DNA of 64,000 nucleotides. It comes from GYS-P2D sp964414425 (lineage in GTDB: Bacteria > Bacteroidota > Bacteroidia > Chitinophagales > Saprospiraceae). Each line of letters opens with the position of its first letter. Within the stretch, counting starts at the first letter, position 1. The DNA is taken from the NCBI GenBank assembly GCA_964414425.1, contig CAYPWL010000011.1, positions 1 to 64,000 of the forward strand, given 5' to 3'. Below are positions 53,906-62,647 of the stretch, in pieces. The translations under genes were made by a program, and so were the position numbers. The notes beneath the pieces are model-generated. The model did no database searches, had not been told where the DNA came from, and saw nothing but the letters and a program-made list of their open reading frames with translations.

Positions 53906-54704
53906 CGTGATAAAAGATACCGGCCTTCAGAATATCATAGACATGAGAGGCATCGGCCAGTCCTATGATGGCGGACTAAACTGGATTATAAAAGACTTAG
54001 ACTTCGTCATAGAAGACAAACCTGATCAAGGGCAGTTCGCAGTCATCCTTGGGATGTCGGGATCAGGCAAATCTACAGTGTTGCGATATATAGCAGGACT
54101 GCAAGAGCCTACAGAGGGGTCAGTCCTAATTAATGGAAAGGAGCTACATACTCAAGATCGGGTAAGTATGGTCTTTCAAAAGTATTCTTCGCTGCCATGG
54201 ATGACAGTACTGGATAATGTTGGTTTGGCGCTGAGGTTCAAGGGACTTTCTAAGGCCGAACGTGATGAAAAGGCCATGGAAATGCTCAGGCTTGTAGGCC
54301 TAGCTGGACATGAGTATAAATTTGCTCAATACCCTACTCTATCAGGTGGTCAGTTGCAACGCATAGCAATAGCACGAAGCCTCCTCGCTAATCCGAGCGT
54401 ACTTGTGATGGATGAACCCTTTGGTGCTCTTGATATCAAGACGAGACTACAGATGCAAGACCTGCTGATTCAGCTGTGGCATAAATTTCAATCAACTATA
54501 CTCTTCGTCACTCATGATATAGCGGAGGCCGTGTATTTAGCTGATGACATCTACATCTTAAAATCCCAGCCTTCTCAATTTGTAAAACACATCCATGTTG
54601 ATCTCCCATTTGATCGGAATCGTTCGACTAAGCGATCTGCAGAGTATACAGGTATGGTTCACCATGTCGAGGACATGATGATGGAGGTAGCAGAACTGGG
54701 CTAA
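53898..54704 (+). CDS. NitT/TauT-type ABC ATP-binding protein
   Basis: ATPase of 268 aa in the SsuB/TauB class. Walker A is GMSGSGKST, the Q-loop SMVFQKYSSLPWMT, the signature LSGGQLQR, Walker B LVMDEPFGALD and the switch His LFVTHDIAEA. All are intact. It overlaps the permease gene by 8 bp. The region ends without an obvious terminator before the convergent DUF3276 gene. Confidence 0.93.
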   Translation: MSNVIKDTGLQNIIDMRGIGQSYDGGLNWIIKDLDFVIEDKPDQGQFAVILGMSGSGKSTVLRYIAGLQEPTEGSVLINGKELHTQDRVSMVFQKYSSLPWMTVLDNVGLALRFKGLSKAERDEKAMEMLRLVGLAGHEYKFAQYPTLSGGQLQRIAIARSLLANPSVLVMDEPFGALDIKTRLQMQDLLIQLWHKFQSTILFVTHDIAEAVYLADDIYILKSQPSQFVKHIHVDLPFDRNRSTKRSAEYTGMVHHVEDMMMEVAELG

Positions 54705-54777
54705 AGTAAATTTGCTAAATTCCTCATCACCGTCTTCCCTACTTGTTTTTGATACGCTCTGAATCTTTATAAGCCCT

Positions 54778-55230
54778 CTACCAGGTCATGTCATCCTCAT
54801 CCTCTACAGGTTTCTCCGTAGTAGACTCTGCTGTAGTCTCAGATGATGATGTCTCATCAGCTTGCTCTGAGGTTGTAGCACTATCCGCCGTAACCCCTTC
54901 GGTTTCTTCGAGGGCCTTTTGCTTCTCCCATTCTTCTTGTCTACGATCAAATTGCTCGTAGTCATACTCAGGCATAAGATCAGTCTTAACATGGTTAACA
55001 GCATCTTGCAGCCCCTCTAAGAATCGATTAAAATCTTCCTTGTAGAGAAATATTTTATGTCTGGTAAATCCACTTCCATTGAACTTCCTCGTACTCTCCG
55101 TAAGGGTGATATAGTAGTCATCTCCACGTGTCTGCTTCACATCGAAAAAATAAGTTCGCCTCTTTCCAGCTCTTACTTTATTAGAATAGACACTGTCCTG
55201 CCCTTGCCCATATTCATTCTCCACGGCCAA
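54778..55230 (-). CDS. DUF3276/PUR-type nucleic-acid-binding protein
   Basis: A 150-residue protein of the Bacteroidota DUF3276 (BpuR-like) family. The core is the PUR-like repeat RTYFFDVKQTRGDDYYITLTE (split: RTYFFDVKQ, YYITLTE) and HKIFLYKEDFNRFLEGL. The C-terminal 50 residues are acidic and disordered (Glu, Thr, Ser). PUR proteins bind single-stranded DNA or RNA with purine-rich sequence. It is monocistronic and convergent with the ABC ATPase gene. Confidence 0.85.
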   Translation of the reverse strand: MAVENEYGQGQDSVYSNKVRAGKRRTYFFDVKQTRGDDYYITLTESTRKFNGSGFTRHKIFLYKEDFNRFLEGLQDAVNHVKTDLMPEYDYEQFDRRQEEWEKQKALEETEGVTADSATTSEQADETSSSETTAESTTEKPVEDEDDMTW

Positions 55231-55296
55231 ATTATTTTGTGTTCGTAATGTTATGATAGTGTTGCCACTTAATTAAAAATAACAAACTTGACGTAC

Positions 55297-57090
55297 TTAA
55301 CTATACTCTGTCGCTTTTTCTTCGTCCTGCTGTTTGGTTAAAATTTCGTAGTAATAACCTCTGGCAGCTATCAATTCGGCAGGAGTGCCTTGTTCCACAA
55401 TCTTCCCCTCGTCAAGTACGATGACCTTATCAAAAATCAGATGGCGGTATATCCTATGCGTGATCATAATAGCCGTCTTATCGCTCAGCGCACCACTGAG
55501 ATAGGATAATATGGTCTGTTCGGTAGTGGTATCGACAGCACTCAGACAATCATCGAGGATGATAATATCAGGCTCCTTTATGAGTGCTCTGGCCAGCGAG
55601 ATACGTTGCTTTTGACCTCCAGATAAGGTAACACCTCGCTCCCCTACCATCGTCTTAAACTGCTCAGGCAATCGATCTATGTCATCATGGATGGCAGCAT
55701 TTTTAGTAATCTCCTTGATGCTATCTGACGTAGCATCAGGTTTGCCAAAAGCAATGTTCTTCTCAATAGTATCACTAAATAAGAATGCGTCTTGAGGGAC
55801 ATAACCGATCTTCTGTCGCAACTGATGAAGATTTAGTGATGCTATATCTTGTCCATCGAGTAAGATCCTTCCTGATGTAACATCATACATCCTAAGTAGT
55901 AGGCCTGCAATAGTCGACTTGCCAGAGGCCGTCCTACCTATGATCCCTAATTTCTCGCCATTCTGGATTTCAAAGCTCACCTGATCCAATGCAGTTGTGC
56001 CTGAGTCTACATAGGTGAGACTTACCTTGTCAAATTTGACATGCCCGTTGAGCTTTAGTTCATCACGGTTTGGATTGGTGATAGTCGGTTGGGTATTCAT
56101 AAACTCATTAATCCGACCTTGTGAGGCTTCAGCTTGCTGTACTATAGATACAATCCATCCAACAGCAGTGAAAGGCCACGTCAGCATGTTGACATAGATG
56201 ATAAACTCTGCGATATTGCCATACGTGATGTTGCCCTTAGCTACCTCGTGCCCTCCTACGATTACCACGAGTAGTATACTCGTTGACACCAGTAATAGCA
56301 TCAATGGATAGAACAAGGCATTGACTCGAGCCAAGCTCATCGAGTTCTCCTTATACTCTTCGCTCTCTCGAGAGAAGTAGGACACAAACTGCGGTTCCTT
56401 AACATACGACTTGACTACCCGTATACCGGAATAGACCTCTTGGGCGATCGTAGTTAACTTGGCTAATTGACGCTGTATGATCTCGCTTCTCTTATGAATG
56501 TAACTACTCACGATATAGATAGATATCGAAAGTATCGGTAGCGGTAGCAAGGCATAAAATGTGAGTGTAGGGCTCACGCTGTACATATAATATATCGCCA
56601 GTAGAAACAGCGTCACCAGATTGATACAATATAACAATCCTGGTCCCAGATACATCCTAACCTTGGATACGTCCTCTGTGATCCGAGACATCATATCGCC
56701 AGTGGAGTTACGAGTGTAAAATGAGGTATCGAGTGCCTCGTAATGAGCAAATATCATCTTGCGCAAGTCATACTCAATCAATCGAGAGACTACGATAATC
56801 GTCTTACGCATCATGTACATGAAGAACCCCATCGTTATAGCGAATGCAATAACAAGCAGGCCGTGCTCCATCAGATTTATGGAGATGTAATCCAGTATCA
56901 CTTGCCGCTCCTCTTCATTAGGTGCAAGCCTATACTCCCCGAGACATTGTGAGGCAACATCCAACGCTTTACCAAACTGTGGTGGCACGAGGAGTCTAAA
57001 AAAGTTCTGGACGATAACGAATAGTGCGCCAAAGAGCAATCGCCATTTGTACTTCCAAAAAAACTTATTAATCTGTAAGAGATTTCGCAA
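55297..57090 (-). CDS. MsbA-like ABC exporter (half transporter) with Walker B Asp-Asp
   Basis: A 597-residue membrane/ATPase fusion. Residues 1-310 contain six membrane helices (type IV exporter). The ATPase has Walker A GRTASGKST, signature LSGGQKQR and Walker B IIILDDCLSAVD. The catalytic Glu after Walker B is Asp here, as in the degenerate site of heterodimeric exporters such as TM287/288. A partner half transporter is therefore expected elsewhere. The His switch is in MITHRIYRH. Substrate not known; multidrug or lipid export is the usual role. Confidence 0.9.
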   Translation of the reverse strand: MRNLLQINKFFWKYKWRLLFGALFVIVQNFFRLLVPPQFGKALDVASQCLGEYRLAPNEEERQVILDYISINLMEHGLLVIAFAITMGFFMYMMRKTIIVVSRLIEYDLRKMIFAHYEALDTSFYTRNSTGDMMSRITEDVSKVRMYLGPGLLYCINLVTLFLLAIYYMYSVSPTLTFYALLPLPILSISIYIVSSYIHKRSEIIQRQLAKLTTIAQEVYSGIRVVKSYVKEPQFVSYFSRESEEYKENSMSLARVNALFYPLMLLLVSTSILLVVIVGGHEVAKGNITYGNIAEFIIYVNMLTWPFTAVGWIVSIVQQAEASQGRINEFMNTQPTITNPNRDELKLNGHVKFDKVSLTYVDSGTTALDQVSFEIQNGEKLGIIGRTASGKSTIAGLLLRMYDVTSGRILLDGQDIASLNLHQLRQKIGYVPQDAFLFSDTIEKNIAFGKPDATSDSIKEITKNAAIHDDIDRLPEQFKTMVGERGVTLSGGQKQRISLARALIKEPDIIILDDCLSAVDTTTEQTILSYLSGALSDKTAIMITHRIYRHLIFDKVIVLDEGKIVEQGTPAELIAARGYYYEILTKQQDEEKATEYS

Positions 57091-57168
57091 TGTGGACCAA
57101 GGTGTTTATAACCGTAATAAGCGAACCATGATCACAAAGTTCTACTTATTGAGCACTAATATCTTACT

Positions 57169-58356
57169 TCAATCTTCCAAAGTTAGATATGGGCGTACTT
57201 TTTTCCATTTTTCTCGAGACAGAGGACTGTTCTTTATAAAATCATCCAGATGCCCCTCCTGATCTCTGTGCTTGAAATAATTAATAGCTGTAGTCGCCAT
57301 ATTCTTGCTGAAGTAATAATTATTCCTCAAGGTCTTATAATCAGTAGCTCGCAAGTCGATGCGCCTGTAGGAGTCATCCACATACAGATAGCGGCGAATC
57401 TGTTCAACCACGGCAGAATCTATAGAATACAGCCCATCAAAGAGTTGATCGAGTTCATAGAATCCTCCAATATTTTCTCTGCGCTCTATCAAGATCTTAG
57501 CTCGAAATGCACCTATACCTTTGATCTTAATAAGCTCACTTGAGTCTGCAGTATTGAGATTGAGAGGAGTTAGGATATTCATGGGCTTCTCTTGTGCAAA
57601 GACTTCGGATTCCCACTCCTTTTTCTTGAGTTGATAGCTACTATCAATTGTCACATATGGATAGACGGCCTCATAAATGCTATCCGTCATGCCAGGTGAG
57701 GACTTTAGTTTTTCGACTGTTCTGAAGATTCCTCCGGCTTTTCGATAGCCTATGATACTGGACGCCAGCCGAGCTGGAATATTGAGGAGATCAAGTGAAT
57801 CCTTACTAATCGTATTGGGGTCAAATGAGAATAGCGTCTTCTGAGGGGTTGTTCTGGGATTGGGAGGGTATCTCTTTTTGTTCTCCTGTGGTGTTCTCTC
57901 AGATTCTGCAATTATTGTAAATGGAAGTAGAGCCTGATAGATATTTTCGTCCATCGTATAAATGCTCTGAATATCTGCTGGTTTTCTAAATCGTCCTCCT
58001 TTATCCCTAAAATTTATCCAAATCGTCGCAGTACGCTTAGGGATACCCATAGCGATCAGCCCGTCATAAGAAACGGTGTTAGGGTCATACTGACTGGGAG
58101 TGATTTCTATTTTGATATCTTTCGATCTCTTGTCTCTGTCTCTCGCATATCTCTCCTTTTTAGCTTCATGTGCGATCAATAGGCTTTCGATTTTTGTAAA
58201 ATGTTCTTTTGAGAGCTTGACCTCTTCTGGACTACGAAAATCAGCCAATATGTTGAATAGTATCCCAATTCCGAAGATGGTCAGTACCAGTACAAAGCCT
58301 CCACGTCGCTCTGACGGAGTCTCTTCAAGCCAGCGTCTCAGTTCGTTAACGTCCAT
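57169..58356 (-). CDS. Membrane-anchored protein with four helix-hairpin-helix repeats (ComEA-like)
   Basis: A 395-residue protein with one N-terminal membrane helix (about residues 20-42). It then has four ComEA-type helix-hairpin-helix units beginning FDPNTVSYDGLIAMG, FDPNTISKDSLDLLN, LNLNTADSSELIKIKGIG and IDLRATDYKTLRN. The third is the most complete DNA-binding form (KGIGAFRAKILIERR). It overlaps the end of comEC by 11 bp, indicating translational coupling. By family and context it should bind incoming DNA outside the membrane during natural competence. Confidence 0.87.
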   Translation of the reverse strand: MDVNELRRWLEETPSERRGGFVLVLTIFGIGILFNILADFRSPEEVKLSKEHFTKIESLLIAHEAKKERYARDRDKRSKDIKIEITPSQYDPNTVSYDGLIAMGIPKRTATIWINFRDKGGRFRKPADIQSIYTMDENIYQALLPFTIIAESERTPQENKKRYPPNPRTTPQKTLFSFDPNTISKDSLDLLNIPARLASSIIGYRKAGGIFRTVEKLKSSPGMTDSIYEAVYPYVTIDSSYQLKKKEWESEVFAQEKPMNILTPLNLNTADSSELIKIKGIGAFRAKILIERRENIGGFYELDQLFDGLYSIDSAVVEQIRRYLYVDDSYRRIDLRATDYKTLRNNYYFSKNMATTAINYFKHRDQEGHLDDFIKNSPLSREKWKKVRPYLTLED

Positions 58357-60127
58357 GATCAGCAGCGTTCAAGAGATGATGCAGACTCTCAGCCGACTCA
58401 ACACGCTTCACCCCATTGGCGTGCCGAAAATTCTTGGTAAGAAATAGCTTCTTATTTGCGGTATGCGACTTCGCATCGAGTTCGTATACAGTCGTACCTA
58501 TGATTATGTCTATCAAGTCTTCATCGGCTTCATATGACGAAAAAGCGACTTGCTGTTGCTGGTGAACCATATTGTAGGTACACATCAAACCAAAGCTTAT
58601 GACAGAGCATAGCGATAGGTAAAACCAATTAAGGCGCCTCGATCTGATATGGATCGTAATTGCAATCAGCGCCATAAATAGTAGTACAACGTGTGATAGA
58701 TCGTACCAAATGACCTTAAACACAGATCCATATAACTGATCAAAGAATCCAGCTGTTTTTATCATCATATATGCTGGCATATAAAGCACGATCAAACCCT
58801 CTAAAAAGATCTCATTCAAAAATCCCAAAAGCAAAAGGGGTATACCGACGGCGATAACAGCAGCAGCACAGGCAATGGCAATCAAACTACTGAAAAGAAA
58901 GTATATCGGAAACTGATGAAAATAGAACAGGCTAAGCGGGATTATGAATACCTGTGCTGCCAAACTTACTGCCGAAAGCGACCATATATAATTGAGCACT
59001 TTGTTCTTGACATATATCCATCTATATATCAGCTGATAGTAGAGCAGTATCCCTGCTACTGCTGCAAAGGACATCTGAAAACCCAGCTGAAATATCTGGT
59101 GAGGATCAATAATGGTGATAATAAATGCAACTGTAGCCAGCGCATTCAATGAGTTCACATGAAATGGCAAATTATGACTCAACAGCAGAATGGAAAAAAT
59201 CAACGATGCCCGCATAACAGGCACTGACAGTCCAGTAAGTAGAGCGTACATGGTGAGCGATCCCACCAGTACCACTGACTCAATAGCGGTAACATATCGA
59301 AAGCGTGGTATCCTACGAAAGAAAAACCTCAATAGCATAACGACCAAGCCTACGTGAAGACCAGAAACTGCCAATACATGGATAGCTCCGCTGTTGGCAA
59401 ATTGCTTCTGTAAGTCAGGATCTAAATCATAACGATATCCTACCAAGAGTGCGCTAAGTACGCTTGCTATCTCATCATCAAAACGGTCATTAATAATCGT
59501 TATAATCTTGTCTCTCAGGCCATATCTGATCTTGGCCACGCCCTTATACCTTTTGACAGGTTGATGATAGATTACCGCATTCGCCCAGGCTTGATATTGT
59601 ATGTATTGATGCTGTAAGAAACGTCTATAATTAAACGAATAAGGATCTGAAGGCTCAGTGATAGTTCTGATCGTCGTATTTGCCACTATAGTATCCAGTG
59701 GCTTCAGGTCAGCATAACTTGAATCAGCACTATATGCCTCTATGAGCACAGGCGTATCCAGTATAGTATGATTGATAGTTAGTACATCTCCACGTATGAT
59801 ATGACTATTGCGAGTCTTAGTAAAGTCTCGAAGCACTATAGTCGAATACACAGGCTTGTCCAAATGAGATGGGTCGATTTCATCCAGCTGACTACGTGAA
59901 TTACTGATAAAAAGTCCTGCTAACAGGAAAAGAACGAATAGCAGGAGGTTCTGTGCGATTAGGCGAAACTTAGGTTTCAGGTAACCCGAGCATAGATATA
60001 GGACAACTCCTATTAAACAATATCTAATGATATACTCAGAATACGAAATATTATCTCCAATTACGACTCCAATCATGAATGGAGCTAAAAGCTTCACTAC
60101 CGTAATTTCGCGCAAAGAGAAGTACAT
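58346..60127 (-). CDS. comEC: ComEC/Rec2-type DNA uptake channel
   Basis: Polytopic inner-membrane protein of 593 aa that moves single-stranded DNA into the cytoplasm. The N-terminal OB-fold-like part (residues 90-190) is followed by the competence domain (FANSGAIHVLAVSGLHVGLV, split as GAIHVLAVSGLH; LTGLSVPVMRASLI; GFQMSFAAVAGILLYY). The C-terminal metallo-beta-lactamase-like domain common in ComEC is missing, as in many Bacteroidota. The HhH gene overlaps its end. Confidence 0.9.
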   Translation of the reverse strand: MYFSLREITVVKLLAPFMIGVVIGDNISYSEYIIRYCLIGVVLYLCSGYLKPKFRLIAQNLLLFVLFLLAGLFISNSRSQLDEIDPSHLDKPVYSTIVLRDFTKTRNSHIIRGDVLTINHTILDTPVLIEAYSADSSYADLKPLDTIVANTTIRTITEPSDPYSFNYRRFLQHQYIQYQAWANAVIYHQPVKRYKGVAKIRYGLRDKIITIINDRFDDEIASVLSALLVGYRYDLDPDLQKQFANSGAIHVLAVSGLHVGLVVMLLRFFFRRIPRFRYVTAIESVVLVGSLTMYALLTGLSVPVMRASLIFSILLLSHNLPFHVNSLNALATVAFIITIIDPHQIFQLGFQMSFAAVAGILLYYQLIYRWIYVKNKVLNYIWSLSAVSLAAQVFIIPLSLFYFHQFPIYFLFSSLIAIACAAAVIAVGIPLLLLGFLNEIFLEGLIVLYMPAYMMIKTAGFFDQLYGSVFKVIWYDLSHVVLLFMALIAITIHIRSRRLNWFYLSLCSVISFGLMCTYNMVHQQQQVAFSSYEADEDLIDIIIGTTVYELDAKSHTANKKLFLTKNFRHANGVKRVESAESLHHLLNAADHGR

Positions 60128-60287
60128 TATTTGGCTGATTTAGACCTTTAAGGCTTGGTATAGTTACTTTAAAGTGTAATTACAGTCAGAAAATAGGGCT
60201 TTTGTAGAGTATGACATAAGAGAATCGCCAAGTATTTTTAATTTAATATATTTAAGTTCATTTCATAACTAAACCAACTTTTCCCTA

Positions 60288-61106
60288 ATGCGTAACATAG
60301 GAATCATAATCGTACTTGCGTTATGGCTGTTTGTTGGGTATTCGATGTGTGAATGTTACGACTCGATCTGCGGCGTTGCCGAGGAGACAGTCCAAGCCAC
60401 ACCTCCACCACCTCCACCAGTCAAGACCATAGACTGCCCAGATGAGCCCATCTGTTTTGGCAGAAATAGTTGTGAACCTCATTTTGGCAGCGGCTTCGCT
60501 GCACTGAGAGATTCACTGATAGGTGCACTACCCGATGGTGGTATACTCAGAATAATTGGAACATATGGACCATCTGAAAAGAATGAGTCCGACTTTGATA
60601 ATTTAGGCTTGTGTAGAGCTGACGCCGTAAAGACAAGATTTACCGAACATATCGGTGCTGATAGATTGGCAACTGCTGACCAGCTCACCGTAGGACAGGG
60701 AGCGTTTAAAAATGGCGTTTCTACCGACCGAGTCAGATTTGAAATGGTCGATGCTGCCACACCAGCGATACCATCATCCACGCTCATCTACTTCCCATTC
60801 AATTCGACTAATAAACTGGACGATAGCGATGTAGAATCCTACTTGAATAGCGTAGCAGATCAAGTAAAGGGTTCAGGAGAGCGAGTTAGACTGGTAGGAC
60901 ATACCGACAATGTAGGCGGACAAGCATCCAATCAAGCACTCGGCTTGAGACGTGCTCAGATCATCAAGGACTATCTCGTAGCGAGAGGCGTAAGCGGCTC
61001 ACAAGTAATGACAAGTTCTCGTGGTGAGGATCAGCCGGTAGCTACTAACAATACTGATGCTGGACGAGCTAAGAACCGCAGAACCGAATTAACGATCATT
61101 AACTAA
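60288..61106 (+). CDS. OmpA-family protein with a second degenerate OmpA-like unit
   Basis: A 272-residue envelope protein. The N-terminus (residues 5-22) is one hydrophobic segment, then a proline-rich linker (TPPPPPPVK). Residues about 62-145 look like a divergent OmpA-like unit (LRIIGTYG, LGLCRADAVKTRF). Residues 165-272 are a clear OmpA domain (YFPFNSTNKLDD, RLVGHTDNVGG, LGLRRAQIIKDYLVARGV, GRAKNRRTEL). It should hold peptidoglycan. The HhH coiled-coil gene follows by 20 bp and ends in a strong terminator, so the two form an operon, divergent from comEC. Confidence 0.88.
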   Translation: MRNIGIIIVLALWLFVGYSMCECYDSICGVAEETVQATPPPPPPVKTIDCPDEPICFGRNSCEPHFGSGFAALRDSLIGALPDGGILRIIGTYGPSEKNESDFDNLGLCRADAVKTRFTEHIGADRLATADQLTVGQGAFKNGVSTDRVRFEMVDAATPAIPSSTLIYFPFNSTNKLDDSDVESYLNSVADQVKGSGERVRLVGHTDNVGGQASNQALGLRRAQIIKDYLVARGVSGSQVMTSSRGEDQPVATNNTDAGRAKNRRTELTIIN

Positions 61107-61126
61107 CAAAATTTAAAACGAACGAT

Positions 61127-62083
61127 ATGTTATTATTATTTATATGCAAATTTCCATGGTGGCTGTGGTTCTTACTACCATTCCTATTGGGATTATTATT
61201 AGGCTGGTTAATCTGGGGTAGATTCCAGAAAATGGTTGGCGATCTTCAGGCCGAAGTCCGAAGATTGAAATCAAGAATCAGCGAATTAGAAGCAGAATTA
61301 GAGAAGTGTAGAGCGAAGAAAGCTGAACTAAATAGCGCCCTTACTCTCTGTGAAGGCAGACTCAAGGAGTCTAATAAAGCGCCAGCAGCCAAAGCTGCGC
61401 CAACACCGCCACCAGCACCAGCTCCGAGCAAACCGCTTGGTATAGCGAGCACACCAACTCCTGCTCCAGCTCCAGCAGCTAAAACCAACATGTATGCTGC
61501 TCTTAAGCCAGATAATCTGCAAGTAGTAGAGGGAATCGGTCCTAAGATGAACGAAGTCCTTAAAAAGCACGGCGTACATACTTGGGCTGAGTTAGGATCA
61601 TCAAACTTTGATGCACTCAGAGGAATCCTTGATAAAGAAAATCCTAAACGATACCGTATCATCGATCCAACTACTTGGCCGGCACAAGCTAAGCTTGCTA
61701 ATGATGGAGAGTGGGATAAGTTGATCGCCATGCAAAAACAGCTTGACACAGGTCGATCTGGAGTAAGCGATCATGAGACAGACTCTAAGGTTGAGAAAAT
61801 GCTCATCAAATTAGGTGTACTAAAAAGATGGAAGCAAGATGACCTGAAGGCAGTAGAAGGAATCGGTCCAAAGATCGAGGGACTTCTTAAAGCTGATGGT
61901 ATTGATACATGGAGAAAACTGTCTAATGCTCAAGTCAGCACAATACAGGACATCCTAACCAAAGCTGGCAAACGATACAAGCTTGCGGATCCAACTACAT
62001 GGCCTAAGCAAGCCGGCATGTGCGCAGATGGCAAATGGGATGAATTAGAAACATACCAGGACCAACTCAACGGCGGCAAATAA
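61127..62083 (+). CDS. Membrane-anchored coiled-coil protein with two helix-hairpin-helix domains
   Basis: A 318-residue protein: a membrane helix (residues 8-28), a coiled coil (about 35-82), an Ala/Pro-rich linker (about 85-120) and two copies of a helix-hairpin-helix module. The first is LQVVEGIGPKMNEVLKKHGV, followed by TWAEL; the second is LKAVEGIGPKIEGLLKADGI, followed by TWRKL. Both end with DPTTWPxQAxxxxDGxWDxL. These units resemble the DUF4332-type HhH domains that bind nucleic acid. The pair with the OmpA protein is recurrent in Bacteroidota. Topology and target are open: the C-terminus should be cytoplasmic if the helix is an N-out anchor. Confidence 0.82.
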   Translation: MLLLFICKFPWWLWFLLPFLLGLLLGWLIWGRFQKMVGDLQAEVRRLKSRISELEAELEKCRAKKAELNSALTLCEGRLKESNKAPAAKAAPTPPPAPAPSKPLGIASTPTPAPAPAAKTNMYAALKPDNLQVVEGIGPKMNEVLKKHGVHTWAELGSSNFDALRGILDKENPKRYRIIDPTTWPAQAKLANDGEWDKLIAMQKQLDTGRSGVSDHETDSKVEKMLIKLGVLKRWKQDDLKAVEGIGPKIEGLLKADGIDTWRKLSNAQVSTIQDILTKAGKRYKLADPTTWPKQAGMCADGKWDELETYQDQLNGGK

Positions 62084-62107
62084 GACGTGTAATATTGTTA
62101 TATACTG

Positions 62108-62147
62108 AGGCTGATCTTCATAAGAGGATCAGCCTTTTTCTTTTTTA
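62108..62147 (+). terminator. Rho-independent terminator of the OmpA-HhH operon
   Basis: Stem AGGCTGATC (62108-62116) paired with GATCAGCCT (62127-62135), 10-base loop, then a long T-rich tract. Nine base pairs, all Watson-Crick. It overlaps the stop codon of the convergent small gene. Confidence 0.92.
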
Positions 62148-62513
62148 TAACTTAAACACTGCTTGCTGATATATCTCTTCATTGATATACACCAGCATAC
62201 GGTATCTTCCATTCGCCACGTCGGAGATATTGAGTGTAGAGTTGTACGTGCCTGACTGTGCAACTTGAGGCTCCCAAATTTTGACCATGTGATGCTCCGT
62301 ATCATATAGTTCGAGAGTTACCGTAGACTCTTGGCTTAAGTTGAACTGTATGAATACTTCTTGCGACTCTCGGTCGTAACTGCTGATCAATTGAAAACTC
62401 GTATCAATGCTAAGAGCAGCATTAATGGGATTAAGTATCGGAGGATAGATTTCGGAGGCCGTCAGGTATATGCTCGACATAAGTATGGCAAGCAGTAATA
62501 TTAATTTGCTCAT
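62145..62513 (-). CDS. Small secreted beta-sandwich protein, T9SS CTD-like
   Basis: A 122-residue product from the ATG at 62513 (another in-frame ATG lies at 62519). A signal peptide ends near LTASE. The mature part, FIQFNLSQESTVTLELYDTE (split at FNLSQES) and NGRYRMLVYIN, looks like the beta-sandwich of a type A sorting domain, but with no preceding passenger. It may be a small periplasmic adaptor or a stand-alone CTD-like protein. No specific family was recognised. Confidence 0.6.
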   Translation of the reverse strand: MSKLILLLAILMSSIYLTASEIYPPILNPINAALSIDTSFQLISSYDRESQEVFIQFNLSQESTVTLELYDTEHHMVKIWEPQVAQSGTYNSTLNISDVANGRYRMLVYINEEIYQQAVFKL

Positions 62514-62647
62514 GTTCATATCTGGGGGATATGCCTCGAAAGTAGGAAGTCAACTGTGCTTAAGTCGCACCGAGTCCATGTATATTAAGTATTTATCTCG
62601 GCGAGATATACAATGATCTTGACCTCATGATATTATGTATCGGAATA

